Shown one piece after another: positions 20,301 to 27,376 of a stretch of 64,000 bases of DNA (within the stretch, counting starts at the first letter, position 1; every line of letters begins with the position of its first letter). The notes beneath the pieces were generated by a model. It worked only from the letters and a program-made list of their open reading frames with translations. It ran no database searches and was not told the origin of the DNA. Both the position numbers and the translations under genes were made by a program. The DNA lies in the NCBI GenBank assembly GCA_024401395.1, contig JAKSLD010000014.1, positions 1 to 64,000 of the forward strand, given 5' to 3'. This DNA is from Bacteroidales bacterium. Its GTDB lineage: Bacteria > Bacteroidota > Bacteroidia > Bacteroidales > Marinilabiliaceae.

Positions 20301-23300
20301 TGAAGAACACCTGTAATATCAGTCATACCTTGATTAACCATTCCGGCGAACTTCATCAAATGCTCCGGTGTACTGATAAGGTATCTACCATACTCATCCT
20401 TTGGCACCTCTATAGAAGCAGGCTGCTCGTGGGTATCGTCGAGAACAGGATACATATCGATTACCTCACTTTGCGTCACGCCTTCCACATTCTGATACCA
20501 AACACCTGTCTCTCCGTCTTGAACTGTAGAATTAAGAAGCTGACATACCGTACCATCCTTGAATTCTTCAAGCGTCTTAGACGAACCTTGAGCTGTACCA
20601 AGAGGATTGAGGTAATAACAGTTATTGTAGACAGTATTGGTACCCTGACTACGGCAGAATGCATAACAATTTGAAGCTCCTGTTATATTATAGGTTGCAA
20701 CAGAATAACAATTAGTAAAGAATCCTCGCTTACTGTTTCCTGCTCCTACAAAACCAGCCGCAGACTTAGCATCTGGCTGGGTAGCCGTGAGACTGCCAGT
20801 AAATGCACAGTTTGTGATATGGTATAGATTAGCTGTTGAATAACCTATGATGCCTCCAGAATGAATTTCTCCGTTGAGCGTCGATTCTATTGCCACATTA
20901 CTGATACATTTCTCTATTGTTACGGGATTAGTGATATTACGACCTACATAACTTGCAGCAAAATTCTTTGTCGTCGTGATATTGCCATCAAGGTATAGCT
21001 TTTTGATTGTTGCCCCTGAAACCCATCCGAACATAGCAGTATATGACCAGTACGATTTCAGTCCTAGAGTAATTGTATTGCCATTGCCATCAAATACTCC
21101 CTCATAAGGATATCGTTCACTCCCTATCATTTCCTGATAGAACCTGGAACCTTCTCCGTATGTTATATCCTCTGTAACCTTTGCATTGAGAGCCGGGTTA
21201 CCATTGTTTACCATTGCAGAGAACAATAGGAGATCATTGGCGTTTGATATCTCGTAGCAATTTTCTTCCTCATTATATGTGAGAGGAAGAATCGCTTGAT
21301 GGTTCTCCTCAGAAATAATAGGATAATTATCCGAACCTAAATTCTGCCCCCATACTATATTCTCGTCTGACAAGCCCGCGCTCAGCAACGAACAAAGTGT
21401 ACCATTCTGAACTTCTTCTGAAGTAAGCTTAGTACATTGTCCCGTCGGGAAAACAAAATCACTACTATAGTAACAGTTGACAATTCTTGAATCTGTATTA
21501 GTATAACGGAACAAAGAACATCCCGTAGGAGATACCGCTGCATTACTATGTCCGGCGACTGTAATTCGTGGACAAGCATAACAGTTTGAAGCAAGAACTA
21601 TCTTGTTATTGCCGTAGCCAATCAGTCCAGATGCGCCTGTTGACTTTGTCCTATCATTCTTTATGCTACCGACAAAAGCACAATTTCGGATAACACAATT
21701 ACTGACAGTAGGGCTAGCTATCAAGCCTGCTGTATACATCTCTCCATCAAGCGTAGAAATGATATCTACAGAACTTACACAACGCTCAAGAGTTACTGGT
21801 GCAGTAAGGTTTTGTCCAACGAAACTTGCACAATAGTTAGTGTTTGTAGTGATAGATCCTGCAAGATTCAAGTCTTTGATAGTCGCGCTTGAAACGAAGC
21901 TAAATAGTGCAGCATAAGCAGATTTTGTATTGTAGCCAAGAGTAATAATATGTCTTCCTCCATCAAAAACACCAGCATATGGATTGACGGATGTTCCTAT
22001 CATATTCTGATAGTAATTATCCTGGTCATCCTTGAAATCAATATCCGCAGTTACCCTGCCATTTATTCCTGACTCTCCTGCGTTAACCATCTTGGCAAAT
22101 AGAGCTAGGTCGGCTGCATTATTTATCAAATAATAGCCTTCACCATCCGGCTCCAAAGTCTCAATATCTGATATATGTGCGGTATGTGCTCTATCCAAAA
22201 CAGGATATACGTCAACTTCCCCTTCCAAATTCTGAAACCAAATAGCAGTCTCTTCTGTCTTACCGAAGTTGAGGAGCTTACATACCGTACCATTTTCAAA
22301 TTCCTCAGCAGATTTCTTTTCTCCCAAATTATTAGTAGCATTACTGCCTGGAGAATTAAGATAATAGCTATCTACAGTAGTTATACCCTTACTATTAGTT
22401 CCTGAGAAAGAACCAGCATTACTATGAGCAGAACCTCCAGAATATGTAGCAGCTACATAACTATTTGAAATAGTAACAACACGACTATGAGGATTGCCTA
22501 CAAAGCCACCTGTCACAAGGCTATTTGCCTTCCTTGTGATAGTACCAATATAAGCACACTCCTTTATCTCTACTTGACCTGCATCGATATAACCAATCAG
22601 ACCACCAGAATAGTGTCTTGATGTCTGGATATTAACTTTACTTATACATCTCTCTAATCTGGCTGAGCCGGCACAATAGCCAATTATACCTGCGGCATAC
22701 TCTTGTGTCGTCTGTATATTACCTTTGACTGTAAGATCGTGAACATAAAATCCCTCAGCAGTATAGTAGAACAAACCTGTAAGGCGAATGCCATTCTCAT
22801 AATTAACGGTCACAGAGTGACCATCACCATCAAACTCTCCTTTGTAACGGTACGTATAGTTGCCTATCATAGTCTGATAGCTGCTAATGTCAATATCTTT
22901 CGTAAGTTTACCTTTTATATCCACACGACCAGTATTGACCATAGCAGCAAATTTTAGAAAATCATACGCTGTACCTATTTCATAGACTCCTTCTCCATTA
23001 GCGACTAGTTCTTCACCCAAATCTTCACTAAGGCCTTCTGATCTGAACTCTAGAATCTTATTCCATACGCCTTCATTCTTTGCTCCGTTAAGGAGAAACG
23101 CTACACGACCATCAGAAACATTCGTAAAGACATCTCCTTGTTTATCTGTCAAAGTATTCTTATAATAACAATTACTATACCTTACATATTCTCCATTGTT
23201 AACCAACGAATTAGTGGTAGAACATTCTCTGTATTCAGCCGTGGCAAAGCAATTCAATACTGCACCTGTATAGCTAGCACCTCCTGCATCTGCTATTATA

Positions 23301-23917
23301 CCGGCTACATACGTAGTACTACCATTACCTTTTATATTTCCTTTGAATCCGCAGTCAGACAATAAGTATGCTGTCTTATTGGCATCTGCACAATGCGCTA
23401 CAATACCTGCTGCATAAGCGCCTGCACCTACATTAGTCTCTATTTTTACATTTGATATCACATTCCTGATTTCAAATGCTCCTATGGCATTAGCAACGAC
23501 ACCAGCTACATATGGATCACTAGTGGTTATATATCCGGCTACTTTGAGATCGTGTATCTTGGCACCATTAATATAAGCAAACAATGCCGTATATGAAGTT
23601 GAACTTTTATAATCAATTTCTATCGTAAAACGATTTCCATCAAATTCTCCAGCATATCTATGCTCACTAGTACCTATCATTATAGGTGTCAATTCATCAT
23701 CTGAAGTAAAATCTATAGAGTTGACCAATCTAGCATTTAGATTTACTTTACCTTCATTAACCTGCTGCGCAAACCAAAGCAATTCTTCATAAGAAGACAA
23801 CTCATAAAAGCCATCACTCTCTGACTGACTTGGAGCAGTCTGAGCAAAAACATCTAGCTTTGACATTATAGCCATCAAGGCTAACAAAAATATATATGTA
23901 TATTTCTTCATAATCAT
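11303..23917 (-). CDS. Giant repeat adhesin with T9SS sorting domain (GLUG-like repeats)
   Basis: 4204 residues. Sec signal peptide ending FAQ (start ATG 23917 or ATG 23911). Twelve tandem units of about 290 residues follow (about 26-3500). Each has a helical cap (FAAMVNxG), a DIDF...MIG...YxGxFDG segment, beta-helix rungs with GLUG-like GGLIGY / NCAFxGS text, and an ending NCYY...LLN...WYQN...YPVL. The MIG motif lies near 23680, 22860, 22000, 21120, 20270, 19430, 18510, 17650, 16760, 15840, 14950 and 14098. A C-terminal region of about 700 residues ends in a type A T9SS sorting domain (RVYDLLGRVV..., GVYVVKIGNEARKVIVE). Expected on the cell surface; adhesion is inferred. Units have diverged, so slippage is unlikely. 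Follows the small 84-residue gene by 12 nt. Confidence 0.9.
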   Translation of the reverse strand: MIMKKYTYIFLLALMAIMSKLDVFAQTAPSQSESDGFYELSSYEELLWFAQQVNEGKVNLNARLVNSIDFTSDDELTPIMIGTSEHRYAGEFDGNRFTIEIDYKSSTSYTALFAYINGAKIHDLKVAGYITTSDPYVAGVVANAIGAFEIRNVISNVKIETNVGAGAYAAGIVAHCADANKTAYLLSDCGFKGNIKGNGSTTYVAGIIADAGGASYTGAVLNCFATAEYRECSTTNSLVNNGEYVRYSNCYYKNTLTDKQGDVFTNVSDGRVAFLLNGAKNEGVWNKILEFRSEGLSEDLGEELVANGEGVYEIGTAYDFLKFAAMVNTGRVDIKGKLTKDIDISSYQTMIGNYTYRYKGEFDGDGHSVTVNYENGIRLTGLFYYTAEGFYVHDLTVKGNIQTTQEYAAGIIGYCAGSARLERCISKVNIQTSRHYSGGLIGYIDAGQVEIKECAYIGTITRKANSLVTGGFVGNPHSRVVTISNSYVAATYSGGSAHSNAGSFSGTNSKGITTVDSYYLNSPGSNATNNLGEKKSAEEFENGTVCKLLNFGKTEETAIWFQNLEGEVDVYPVLDRAHTAHISDIETLEPDGEGYYLINNAADLALFAKMVNAGESGINGRVTADIDFKDDQDNYYQNMIGTSVNPYAGVFDGGRHIITLGYNTKSAYAALFSFVSSATIKDLNLAGSITTNTNYCASFVGQNLTAPVTLERCVSSVDIISTLDGEMYTAGLIASPTVSNCVIRNCAFVGSIKNDRTKSTGASGLIGYGNNKIVLASNCYACPRITVAGHSNAAVSPTGCSLFRYTNTDSRIVNCYYSSDFVFPTGQCTKLTSEEVQNGTLCSLLSAGLSDENIVWGQNLGSDNYPIISEENHQAILPLTYNEEENCYEISNANDLLLFSAMVNNGNPALNAKVTEDITYGEGSRFYQEMIGSERYPYEGVFDGNGNTITLGLKSYWSYTAMFGWVSGATIKKLYLDGNITTTKNFAASYVGRNITNPVTIEKCISNVAIESTLNGEIHSGGIIGYSTANLYHITNCAFTGSLTATQPDAKSAAGFVGAGNSKRGFFTNCYSVATYNITGASNCYAFCRSQGTNTVYNNCYYLNPLGTAQGSSKTLEEFKDGTVCQLLNSTVQDGETGVWYQNVEGVTQSEVIDMYPVLDDTHEQPASIEVPKDEYGRYLISTPEHLMKFAGMVNQGMTDITGVLQRDIDFTSYGEMIGSEQYPYEGMFDGKFHKITINYNTVGKYLSLFGYVAGATIKNLIVDGNVKSNSQYASGLVAANTKSPVTLENCMSYVNIESTYASAETRIGGLIGYAVCHYYKISNCAFVGSIKGKNMCGGMVGTSGYIGYFNNCYVFPTSFEMSDTYADCAVFSFSTRQESYFRNCYYDSSLNGSMIKQGNAMTPEDFGNGTVCDALNGFGLSELVWYQNDTDRFPVLLSSHGNLTPPSPAFRNDDNYVFLISTPEELRTFASIVNMGVTRISGRLENDIDYTYQEMIGTEDAPYEGVFDGQFHKITLHLDTRQRYAALFSCVAGSTIMNLIVDGNVTSKGQLIGSIIGYNKDKTAPVTLENCMSYATVTSTYVGADKKSYIGGLAGYMKVADYRFTNCAFAGKLLGDASNSDYSSGLVGHGGSVKGIFTNCYAYVDEYRLSSTDYCASLCLYPAASTIFNNCYYRQRLGLEQGSQMSDEKFLDGSVCYLLNNCPTDESVSVAWYQKVKESEGQVDYDAYPVLIAERGKFIPQDDMEVDQDGTYLLRTPMHLLRFASLVNDGQVSLNAKLMEDIVFGESEGESTSYYQAMIGNATYPYTGSFDGNGKTVTVGYDTQLSYSALFSYVDGANIHDLIVKGSVQTTKNYPASIVGYVLNNPLTMDRCISNVNIVSTYDGNIHAGGLVGLLNVNYSKITNSAFTGSIVAVAPSAALVGGFVGNANGKVIHYNNSFAHATLNITNPAGSASFVRNASKSSVSASLYYLNPFGDMQEAGAEQKTSDEFANGAVCFLLNGSSAEEENVVWYQNVQTDEHPIDFDVYPVLDPTHEIVNMSTLTPEGDTYVIETLEQLKEFANLVNNGQTNINGKLIGDIELEPNSNMMIGTEQNPYVGTFDGQYHSVTVHYNSNNSYVGLFSHVKTATIRNLIVRGDITAGGVYCGAIVGCNNYEVVNDSNIPTPLTMENCISYVDITSTYNGSSETQYGGMIGLIYWVNKGYKLTNCAFLGSITYPAAGKVCGGLIGRANTSGTLTGCYVDATFNVSNTAGSGTMVATSGGVTEFSNCYSSSVLGEPQVVQLTVDQFRDGTATYLLNGCTSDDDNVWKQGADDNDPVFVPSGDTKSCPTQLQPVDGVYELRTSFDIVLFAAMVNAGNNNVDARVMNDIELTDAQGKFYQSMIGNATNPYSGTFDGQYYTITIGYETTSSYTGLFRYAAEATIKNLYLDGKITTNKQYAGSFIGYIKGTTCRLENCISKVDIESRYSSVTDGQHNDEPLYCGGLIGYANATDKYYVENCAFIGTLKEGASSTAQKSQRVAGFVGNGGNRTGVFKSCYTYLPAESVALDIMENSYTFCYGAGQASTYISCYFLTELGILQGDQMSQTDFADGSVCLLLNGSQSQNPIWYQNTEDNILEGELVDSYPVLDNSHHIIKSTELTKVGDYYQIATAQDLVTFASMVNGGQTTIKAQVTADIDFKNTSGKYYQTMIGNSTNMFAGEFDGQYHKITLGYNTTVGYTGLFSVVSGATIQNLIIEGNVTTTKQYTGSIVGRNMTAPMTLRNCMSFANISSSYTSVKEGVHNDALYLGGLVGRIECHYAIVNNCAFAGTIRATGVDVEGKFVGGLVGSGSGKTIRFSNSFVYLPDANLSIDVELAENSATFCYSSGSSTFANCYYLSNLGTVQGAKMSKELFDEGFVCYLLNDGKAEGEVTWYQNTSFSPCDAYPLLTGEEVPYKSEWQMSKDGDYYLIGSTYNLVQFAAMVNSGQNTINGKLISDIDFRQQRSVMIGNSQENAYKGIFDGDLKTIKIDIRVTGSYAGLFQWTSGPTIKNLILEGSVSSTGTYVASFVGVNRSAALRLENSMAIVDVKTSKTGQIRCGGLVGASDRKLTFDNCAYVGSITVPEDATYVGGFVGNASNYDHIVTNSFAYIKNNVASDVDNATFIRTDYTKAKYTNSYYLNALGAIPATGVTQQTEQQFASGDVARLLNMGQENGVWRQKIIGANPDVYPVLYADRETLEDRLTQNEDGFYEIGNADDFLYFVRMVNSGSNDIKVVLTSDIDFRNESGYYQDMIGTSEFPFKGVFDGAGHTITVGFESTSPYAALFSRVGTSTIENVVVKGNISTNSSNASGLIGYNMEGIVTLNNCISDVDITSTYVGESNNAGLVSVITGTGYTISNCAFIGSMTGAEATNCSGLIGTFGDLRGTVENCYVNANIAAQTGSCSIGRNASMTSFLNCYVNNALESNNTDVVVLNSEDFRTGKATYLLNGQSSEDVKWYQKLGSDNNPTFIKVGEDNVVYFAKNFCPTIDHTTTGYANAALQGHHWDKVYNDGILELTCDHKDSQLSKATIVVPVAISDGNPHMVRVEYNDNWTDLELGDLNCTYFRKAKNQEDESELQPTDNFTTDGDIYVKVEFEGQEYEVVYTIAKAIKCVAEGTTGQWNVANNWQNYDNYFGFPTGKHYALIPSGKTVVASSSSTALSVIVEQGATLIIGKPGDTELSTLRIVETLQNEGTIILQGSGTLEVKNIDNRGEIKLYYGYGSDSPSLVYKGSFTGEGADFYRKLRHGAVFYTGSATAEGTITSKDGVYTGIDKEVDVVDCYSKTGNKWMGNIISQFDKFSDDVTAYAVLLRSGSDKGFVQNGTPRAATANRMAITSGWRWFNNPYPYTVSLSDYYETYRADRDGGFLMTGSAGWVSPKIWVRTNNGGTGYGYMTYDVKEKIGVNGETLAPFQDICLAVYSDVPNFALPSTPVPVTHTALKSSKLETDVLRLKVYADGKEKADDEVALAFRASGSMASDIKNLDSKVFGAYTNLSQLVLRKTGYPDQLAIAVYPQVEKLLNVELPLVVKPVSTESKLRITASNALWFDEMVDVFLVDHLAQKTINLREEDYEVSGVAKDSGSRFGIILKAAPEAPEEVITDIKESVVGDEDAEHYIVYSEGSTIVVEIQTKDVLEETMPSIRVYDLLGRVVNAVDKASGRTIIPIRERGVYVVKIGNEARKVIVE

Positions 23918-23929
23918 ACAAGCATTTAA

Positions 23930-24184
23930 TTAGAATACTTTTCCATTATTACCAAAGACTTCGCTTCGTGAAACTTGAACTTCACTACTACCCCATAATG
24001 TTTGTCGTTCTTGAATCTGACCTTCAAGGGCTCGTCCTGTTGTGTACTGCTCTATTGAAGATGAAGGCGGTTCATCCCCAGATGGGAAAAAACACTGGCA
24101 CACTCCATCCAAACCAACTACATTGTACGTCGGTGGCGAATATGTACGTTTAATGTTAACTACTATTTCTTTCTCTAAACACAT
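23930..24184 (-). CDS. Small protein preceding the adhesin, unknown
   Basis: 84 residues, ATG at 24184, ending 12 nt before the adhesin start on the same strand, so the two are probably co-transcribed. The text KRTYSPPTYNVVGLDGVCQCFFPSGDEPPSS resembles the short Bacteroidales proteins of the KKTYxxPxxxVVxLE...C type that often sit beside surface-protein genes; this is resemblance by eye. No signal peptide or membrane segment; a Cys pair lies at about 29-31 (CQC). An inverted repeat AAAATAG/CTATTTT (24185-24201) touches the start codon. The function is unknown. It could be a leader peptide or a partner of the adhesin. Confidence 0.6.
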   Translation of the reverse strand: MCLEKEIVVNIKRTYSPPTYNVVGLDGVCQCFFPSGDEPPSSSIEQYTTGRALEGQIQERQTLWGSSEVQVSRSEVFGNNGKVF

Positions 24185-24201
24185 AAAATAGCGACTATTT
24201 T
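24185..24201. promoter_or_regulatory. Inverted repeat at the start of the adhesin operon
   Basis: AAAATAG, three bases, CTATTTT: a perfect 7-bp inverted repeat directly against the start codon of the small gene. It could hide the ribosome entry site or bind a repressor. No TAnnTTTG box is seen nearby. Confidence 0.35.
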
Positions 24202-24244
24202 ATTTCTTCGTTCTCATTGAGTTTGCCAGGGTATATACGAACAA

Positions 24245-24276
24245 AAATGCTCGTTTGTTGCCAGCAAACGAGCATT
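24245..24276 (-). terminator. Terminator of the ABC exporter operon
   Basis: AAATGCTCGTTTG (24245-24257) and CAAACGAGCATTT (24264-24276) form a perfect 13-bp stem with a 6-nt loop, followed on the minus strand by a short T run. It lies about 90 nt past the ABC exporter stop and separates it from the adhesin operon. Confidence 0.7.
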
Positions 24277-24308
24277 TAACACTACTCTATGTATGTATCT
24301 CTTTATAA

Positions 24309-24370
24309 AAATTTACGATGAACAAGGGACTTCCCTTATATCAGCAAGGGACTTGCAACGGATATCACTC
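24309..24370 (-). repeat. 11-bp-period array D with conserved cap
   Basis: Identical over 58 bp (24313-24370) to array C at 11166-11223, same orientation. Its outer end contains the TGA stop codon of the ABC exporter (24365-24367), so the repeat reaches into the coding sequence. Confidence 0.85.
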
Positions 24371-26143
24371 CATAGTCTTCGCTATCTTGTCGATGTTCAG
24401 GCTTCTGGCCGAAGCATCAAAAATCTTTCTGTACACTCCGTTCATATCATAACACTCTTCGTGTGTGCCGTGCTCCATTACCCTACCCTTTTCTAGGGAA
24501 TATATCGTCTCGGAATCTATAATCTGCGACAGACTATGCGAGATAATTATTACTGTTCTGTCTTTCTTTATCGCGTCTATCGAATTCTTGATCTGTTCTG
24601 TTGCTATGGCATCAAGACTGGCGGTTGGTTCGTCTAGGAAGATAATAGGTGGATTCTTGATAAACATACGCGCGATGGCTACTCTCTGCTGCTGACCGCC
24701 TGAGAGTTCTGTAGCCTTACTCTTGAATCCGTTTGGCAGTGCTGAAATCTGTTCGTAGAGATATGCCTTCTTCGCAGCCTCCATAACCTCTTCGTCTGTC
24801 GCCCCTGGATTACCGTAACGTATATTCTCCTCTACTGTGCCGTCAAATATGTGGTTCTTCTGCAATACCAGTCCTATATGGTCTCGCAAATATTTTGTGT
24901 CCCACTCTCTCAAATCTACCCCATCAAGCAGCACCTGTCCGCAATCTGGGTCGTAGAATTTATCCAATAGATTGACAATCGTACTCTTTCCTGCTCCCGA
25001 CAATCCCACCAGAGCGGTAATCTTCCCGCTCTCTATGGTCATATTGATATTATGCAATGCCTTTGTGCCGTTTGGGTAGGTAAAGTCAACGTTTCTCAAT
25101 TCGAGTTTACCCTCTATCTTTTCTGGTCGATATGAACCTGAGATCTCTTTCTCATGATCGGACTCCATAATATCGAAATACCCGCCGGCATATATCAGGG
25201 CATCATTCCAGTCGTCGTATATTCTGTGGAGCTGACGAATAGGTGCGGACACATTGCCGAAAAGCATAATGTGATACATTATGGCACCTATAGTCATCTG
25301 TCCACTCAAGACAAGATAAGCTGTCAATATGATAATAAGCACGACACCTATCTGCTCTACAAATGTTTTCAACCCGTCAAAAGCAAACGCTGTCTTACGC
25401 GTCTTCATCTGGTTGTCGGTTATCTTCTTGAGCAGTGACAACTGCTTTTCGCCTTCGATACTCTCTCTGTTGAACGATTTGATTACATTGATGCTCTCAA
25501 TGATATTCATTATACCATGACTCTTAGCCTCATAGTAGGTCTTGTGCATTTCTCGCCACCCCTTGAGTTTGGCTGCCTGCTTATATGTTATCCAGAAATA
25601 TATAGGTACAATGCATAATGCTGTCAGGCCGACCCACACATTTTGCTTGAACATCAATACTATGGCAAGAATAGCAGATACGAACAATGGCAGAATATCA
25701 ATAAAGAAGTTCTGCACCATCCTAGTCAGACTATCCACGCCTCTGTTGATTCGTGTCTGCAACTTACCAGGTTCATTACCGTCACGAGAGTAGAATGCCA
25801 ATTTATATGTAAGCATCTTCACTATCACAGCCTCCGACAGATCCTGGGATATACTTATACGCATCTTTTCGCCAAAGAATCTCTGTCCGAAAGTAAGAGC
25901 CACTGTCAGCAATTCTTTCGACAGCAGGACTACGCATATCATCATCATGATATCAAGTCCCTCTGCCAATCCTTTACCTGCCTCCACAAGGGCATTTATT
26001 GCATCGACAGTATAATTGAGCACAATGGCATTCACCTGTGCTGCGCAAGATCCAATAAGGGTAAGTGTTAGAGTTGCTATTACAAGCCACTTATATGGCC
26101 TGACATAAGGAACAATTTTCTTTAGTGTATCAAAAGTTGTCAT
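24365..26143 (-). CDS. ABC exporter, fused membrane and ATPase domains (MsbA-like)
   Basis: 592 residues, a half-transporter acting as a dimer in the inner membrane. An N-terminal domain with six membrane segments (about 15-310) is followed by an ATP-binding domain with Walker A GLSGAGKST (about 385), signature LSGGQQQR (about 487) and Walker B IIFLDEPTAS. All key residues are intact. Substrate unknown: lipid, drug or peptide export are all possible. It follows the histidine kinase gene by 55 nt on the same strand, so the two-component pair may control it. An imperfect inverted repeat (AATAC 26144-26148 / GTATT 26166-26170) lies against the start codon. The stop codon lies inside repeat array D. 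Confidence 0.9.
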   Translation of the reverse strand: MTTFDTLKKIVPYVRPYKWLVIATLTLTLIGSCAAQVNAIVLNYTVDAINALVEAGKGLAEGLDIMMMICVVLLSKELLTVALTFGQRFFGEKMRISISQDLSEAVIVKMLTYKLAFYSRDGNEPGKLQTRINRGVDSLTRMVQNFFIDILPLFVSAILAIVLMFKQNVWVGLTALCIVPIYFWITYKQAAKLKGWREMHKTYYEAKSHGIMNIIESINVIKSFNRESIEGEKQLSLLKKITDNQMKTRKTAFAFDGLKTFVEQIGVVLIIILTAYLVLSGQMTIGAIMYHIMLFGNVSAPIRQLHRIYDDWNDALIYAGGYFDIMESDHEKEISGSYRPEKIEGKLELRNVDFTYPNGTKALHNINMTIESGKITALVGLSGAGKSTIVNLLDKFYDPDCGQVLLDGVDLREWDTKYLRDHIGLVLQKNHIFDGTVEENIRYGNPGATDEEVMEAAKKAYLYEQISALPNGFKSKATELSGGQQQRVAIARMFIKNPPIIFLDEPTASLDAIATEQIKNSIDAIKKDRTVIIISHSLSQIIDSETIYSLEKGRVMEHGTHEECYDMNGVYRKIFDASARSLNIDKIAKTME

Positions 26144-26198
26144 AATACCGCGTCATTAATGCGTAGTATTACGAAAAACCTGGGCTTTTGTTCCCTTC

Positions 26199-27368
26199 TT
26201 AATAGTTATTTAACATCAACTTGAATGTCGTTCCTTCTCCTTCCTTGCTCTCCACAGATATCCTGCCACCGTGCATGCTGATAATCTGACGACATATACT
26301 CAAGCCGATACCGGAACCAGTGCTCTTGGTGGTGAAGAATGGAACGAATATCTGCTCTGCTACATCTGGAGGCATACCAGGACCGTTGTCTGATATCTCA
26401 ATATAGAAGCGGTTATTCGGACGGTCGGAATATGTTTTTACCACAATATGCGGACGCGGAGTCTCATTACATGCTTCGACGGCATTCTTTATCAGGTTAA
26501 TCAATACTTGCTCCATCTGGGATTGGTCAACAAGAATATTCTCTGTACCGTCTTCTACAACAAATGTTATAGCTGGATTAGGGAATAATTGCTGCAGGTC
26601 ATTGATAATATCATTTAGTACCACCCACTCTTTCTGAGGTTGAGAAACTCGTGATACTTTACGGAACGACTCTACGAAATTAAGCAGACCTTGACTCCTT
26701 CTATAAATAGCCTGAAGTGCCATCTGCAAATCGGTCTTGTCTATATCGCCTTCTTCTATGGAATGGTTGAGCGTATCGGAAAGGGAAATAATCGGAGAAA
26801 GTGAATTCATAATCTCGTGGGTCAATACCCTGACAAGTTTCTTCTGGGCATCGACCTCATTCTGACGGAGCACTGACTGGACATCCTCAATACTGAATAG
26901 TTTCATATCCATGCCATGACGATTGTATCTGGTCATAGATATACTCCATTCTACCATGGTACCTTTTATCATCAGGCTGACAAGTTTTTGCTGTCCGGCT
27001 GACAATGATTCCAATTCCTGCACCAATGTCTCATTCAGTACCGACAACTGTTTCAGTTTTTCTATCTTGAATCCGCATAAACCCTTTATGGCAGCCTCAC
27101 TCATCCAGTCGACCTCCCCAAGATCATCAGCCACGATAAGATATGTGTTTGATCTATTGAGCAAGGCCTCAAGATAACCATATTGAGACTCTATGCGCCG
27201 ACTTGTATCTCGGAATTCAGATATAGTGTCATTTATTTCATAGGCGAGTTTCAGCTCCTCTCCGCGCAGATTCTGCTCGTTGAAGTGCAAAGAGTAGTCC
27301 CTGGCCTTTATGGAAGCCAGCATCAGTCTTAGTCGTTTGATACTTTTATTCCTGAACCAACCAAACAT
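26199..27368 (-). CDS. Soluble sensor histidine kinase (NtrB/NtrY-like)
   Basis: 389 residues, no signal peptide or membrane segment, so it should sense a cytoplasmic cue or a partner protein. Weak PAS-like region (about 65-165), then the phospho-acceptor His184 in VLTHEIMNSLSP, the N box NLIKNAVEA (about 294), G1 DNGPGMP, F box FVPFFTTK and G2 GSGIGLS. All motifs needed for autophosphorylation are present. It follows the NtrC-type regulator by 8 nt on the same strand, so the regulator is its natural target. Signal unknown. Confidence 0.9.
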   Translation of the reverse strand: MFGWFRNKSIKRLRLMLASIKARDYSLHFNEQNLRGEELKLAYEINDTISEFRDTSRRIESQYGYLEALLNRSNTYLIVADDLGEVDWMSEAAIKGLCGFKIEKLKQLSVLNETLVQELESLSAGQQKLVSLMIKGTMVEWSISMTRYNRHGMDMKLFSIEDVQSVLRQNEVDAQKKLVRVLTHEIMNSLSPIISLSDTLNHSIEEGDIDKTDLQMALQAIYRRSQGLLNFVESFRKVSRVSQPQKEWVVLNDIINDLQQLFPNPAITFVVEDGTENILVDQSQMEQVLINLIKNAVEACNETPRPHIVVKTYSDRPNNRFYIEISDNGPGMPPDVAEQIFVPFFTTKSTGSGIGLSICRQIISMHGGRISVESKEGEGTTFKLMLNNY

Positions 27369-27376
27369 TAGCCTAA

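Noticed and set aside
11303-23917. Assembly artefact or slippage-prone repeat gene
   Set aside because: All twelve units are in one open frame, differ clearly in DNA sequence and have natural length variation, so collapse or misassembly is not indicated.
24309-24370. Array D as simple terminator
   Set aside because: A separate perfect hairpin with T run lies further downstream at 24245-24276, and the caps at other sites do not have consistent positions behind genes.
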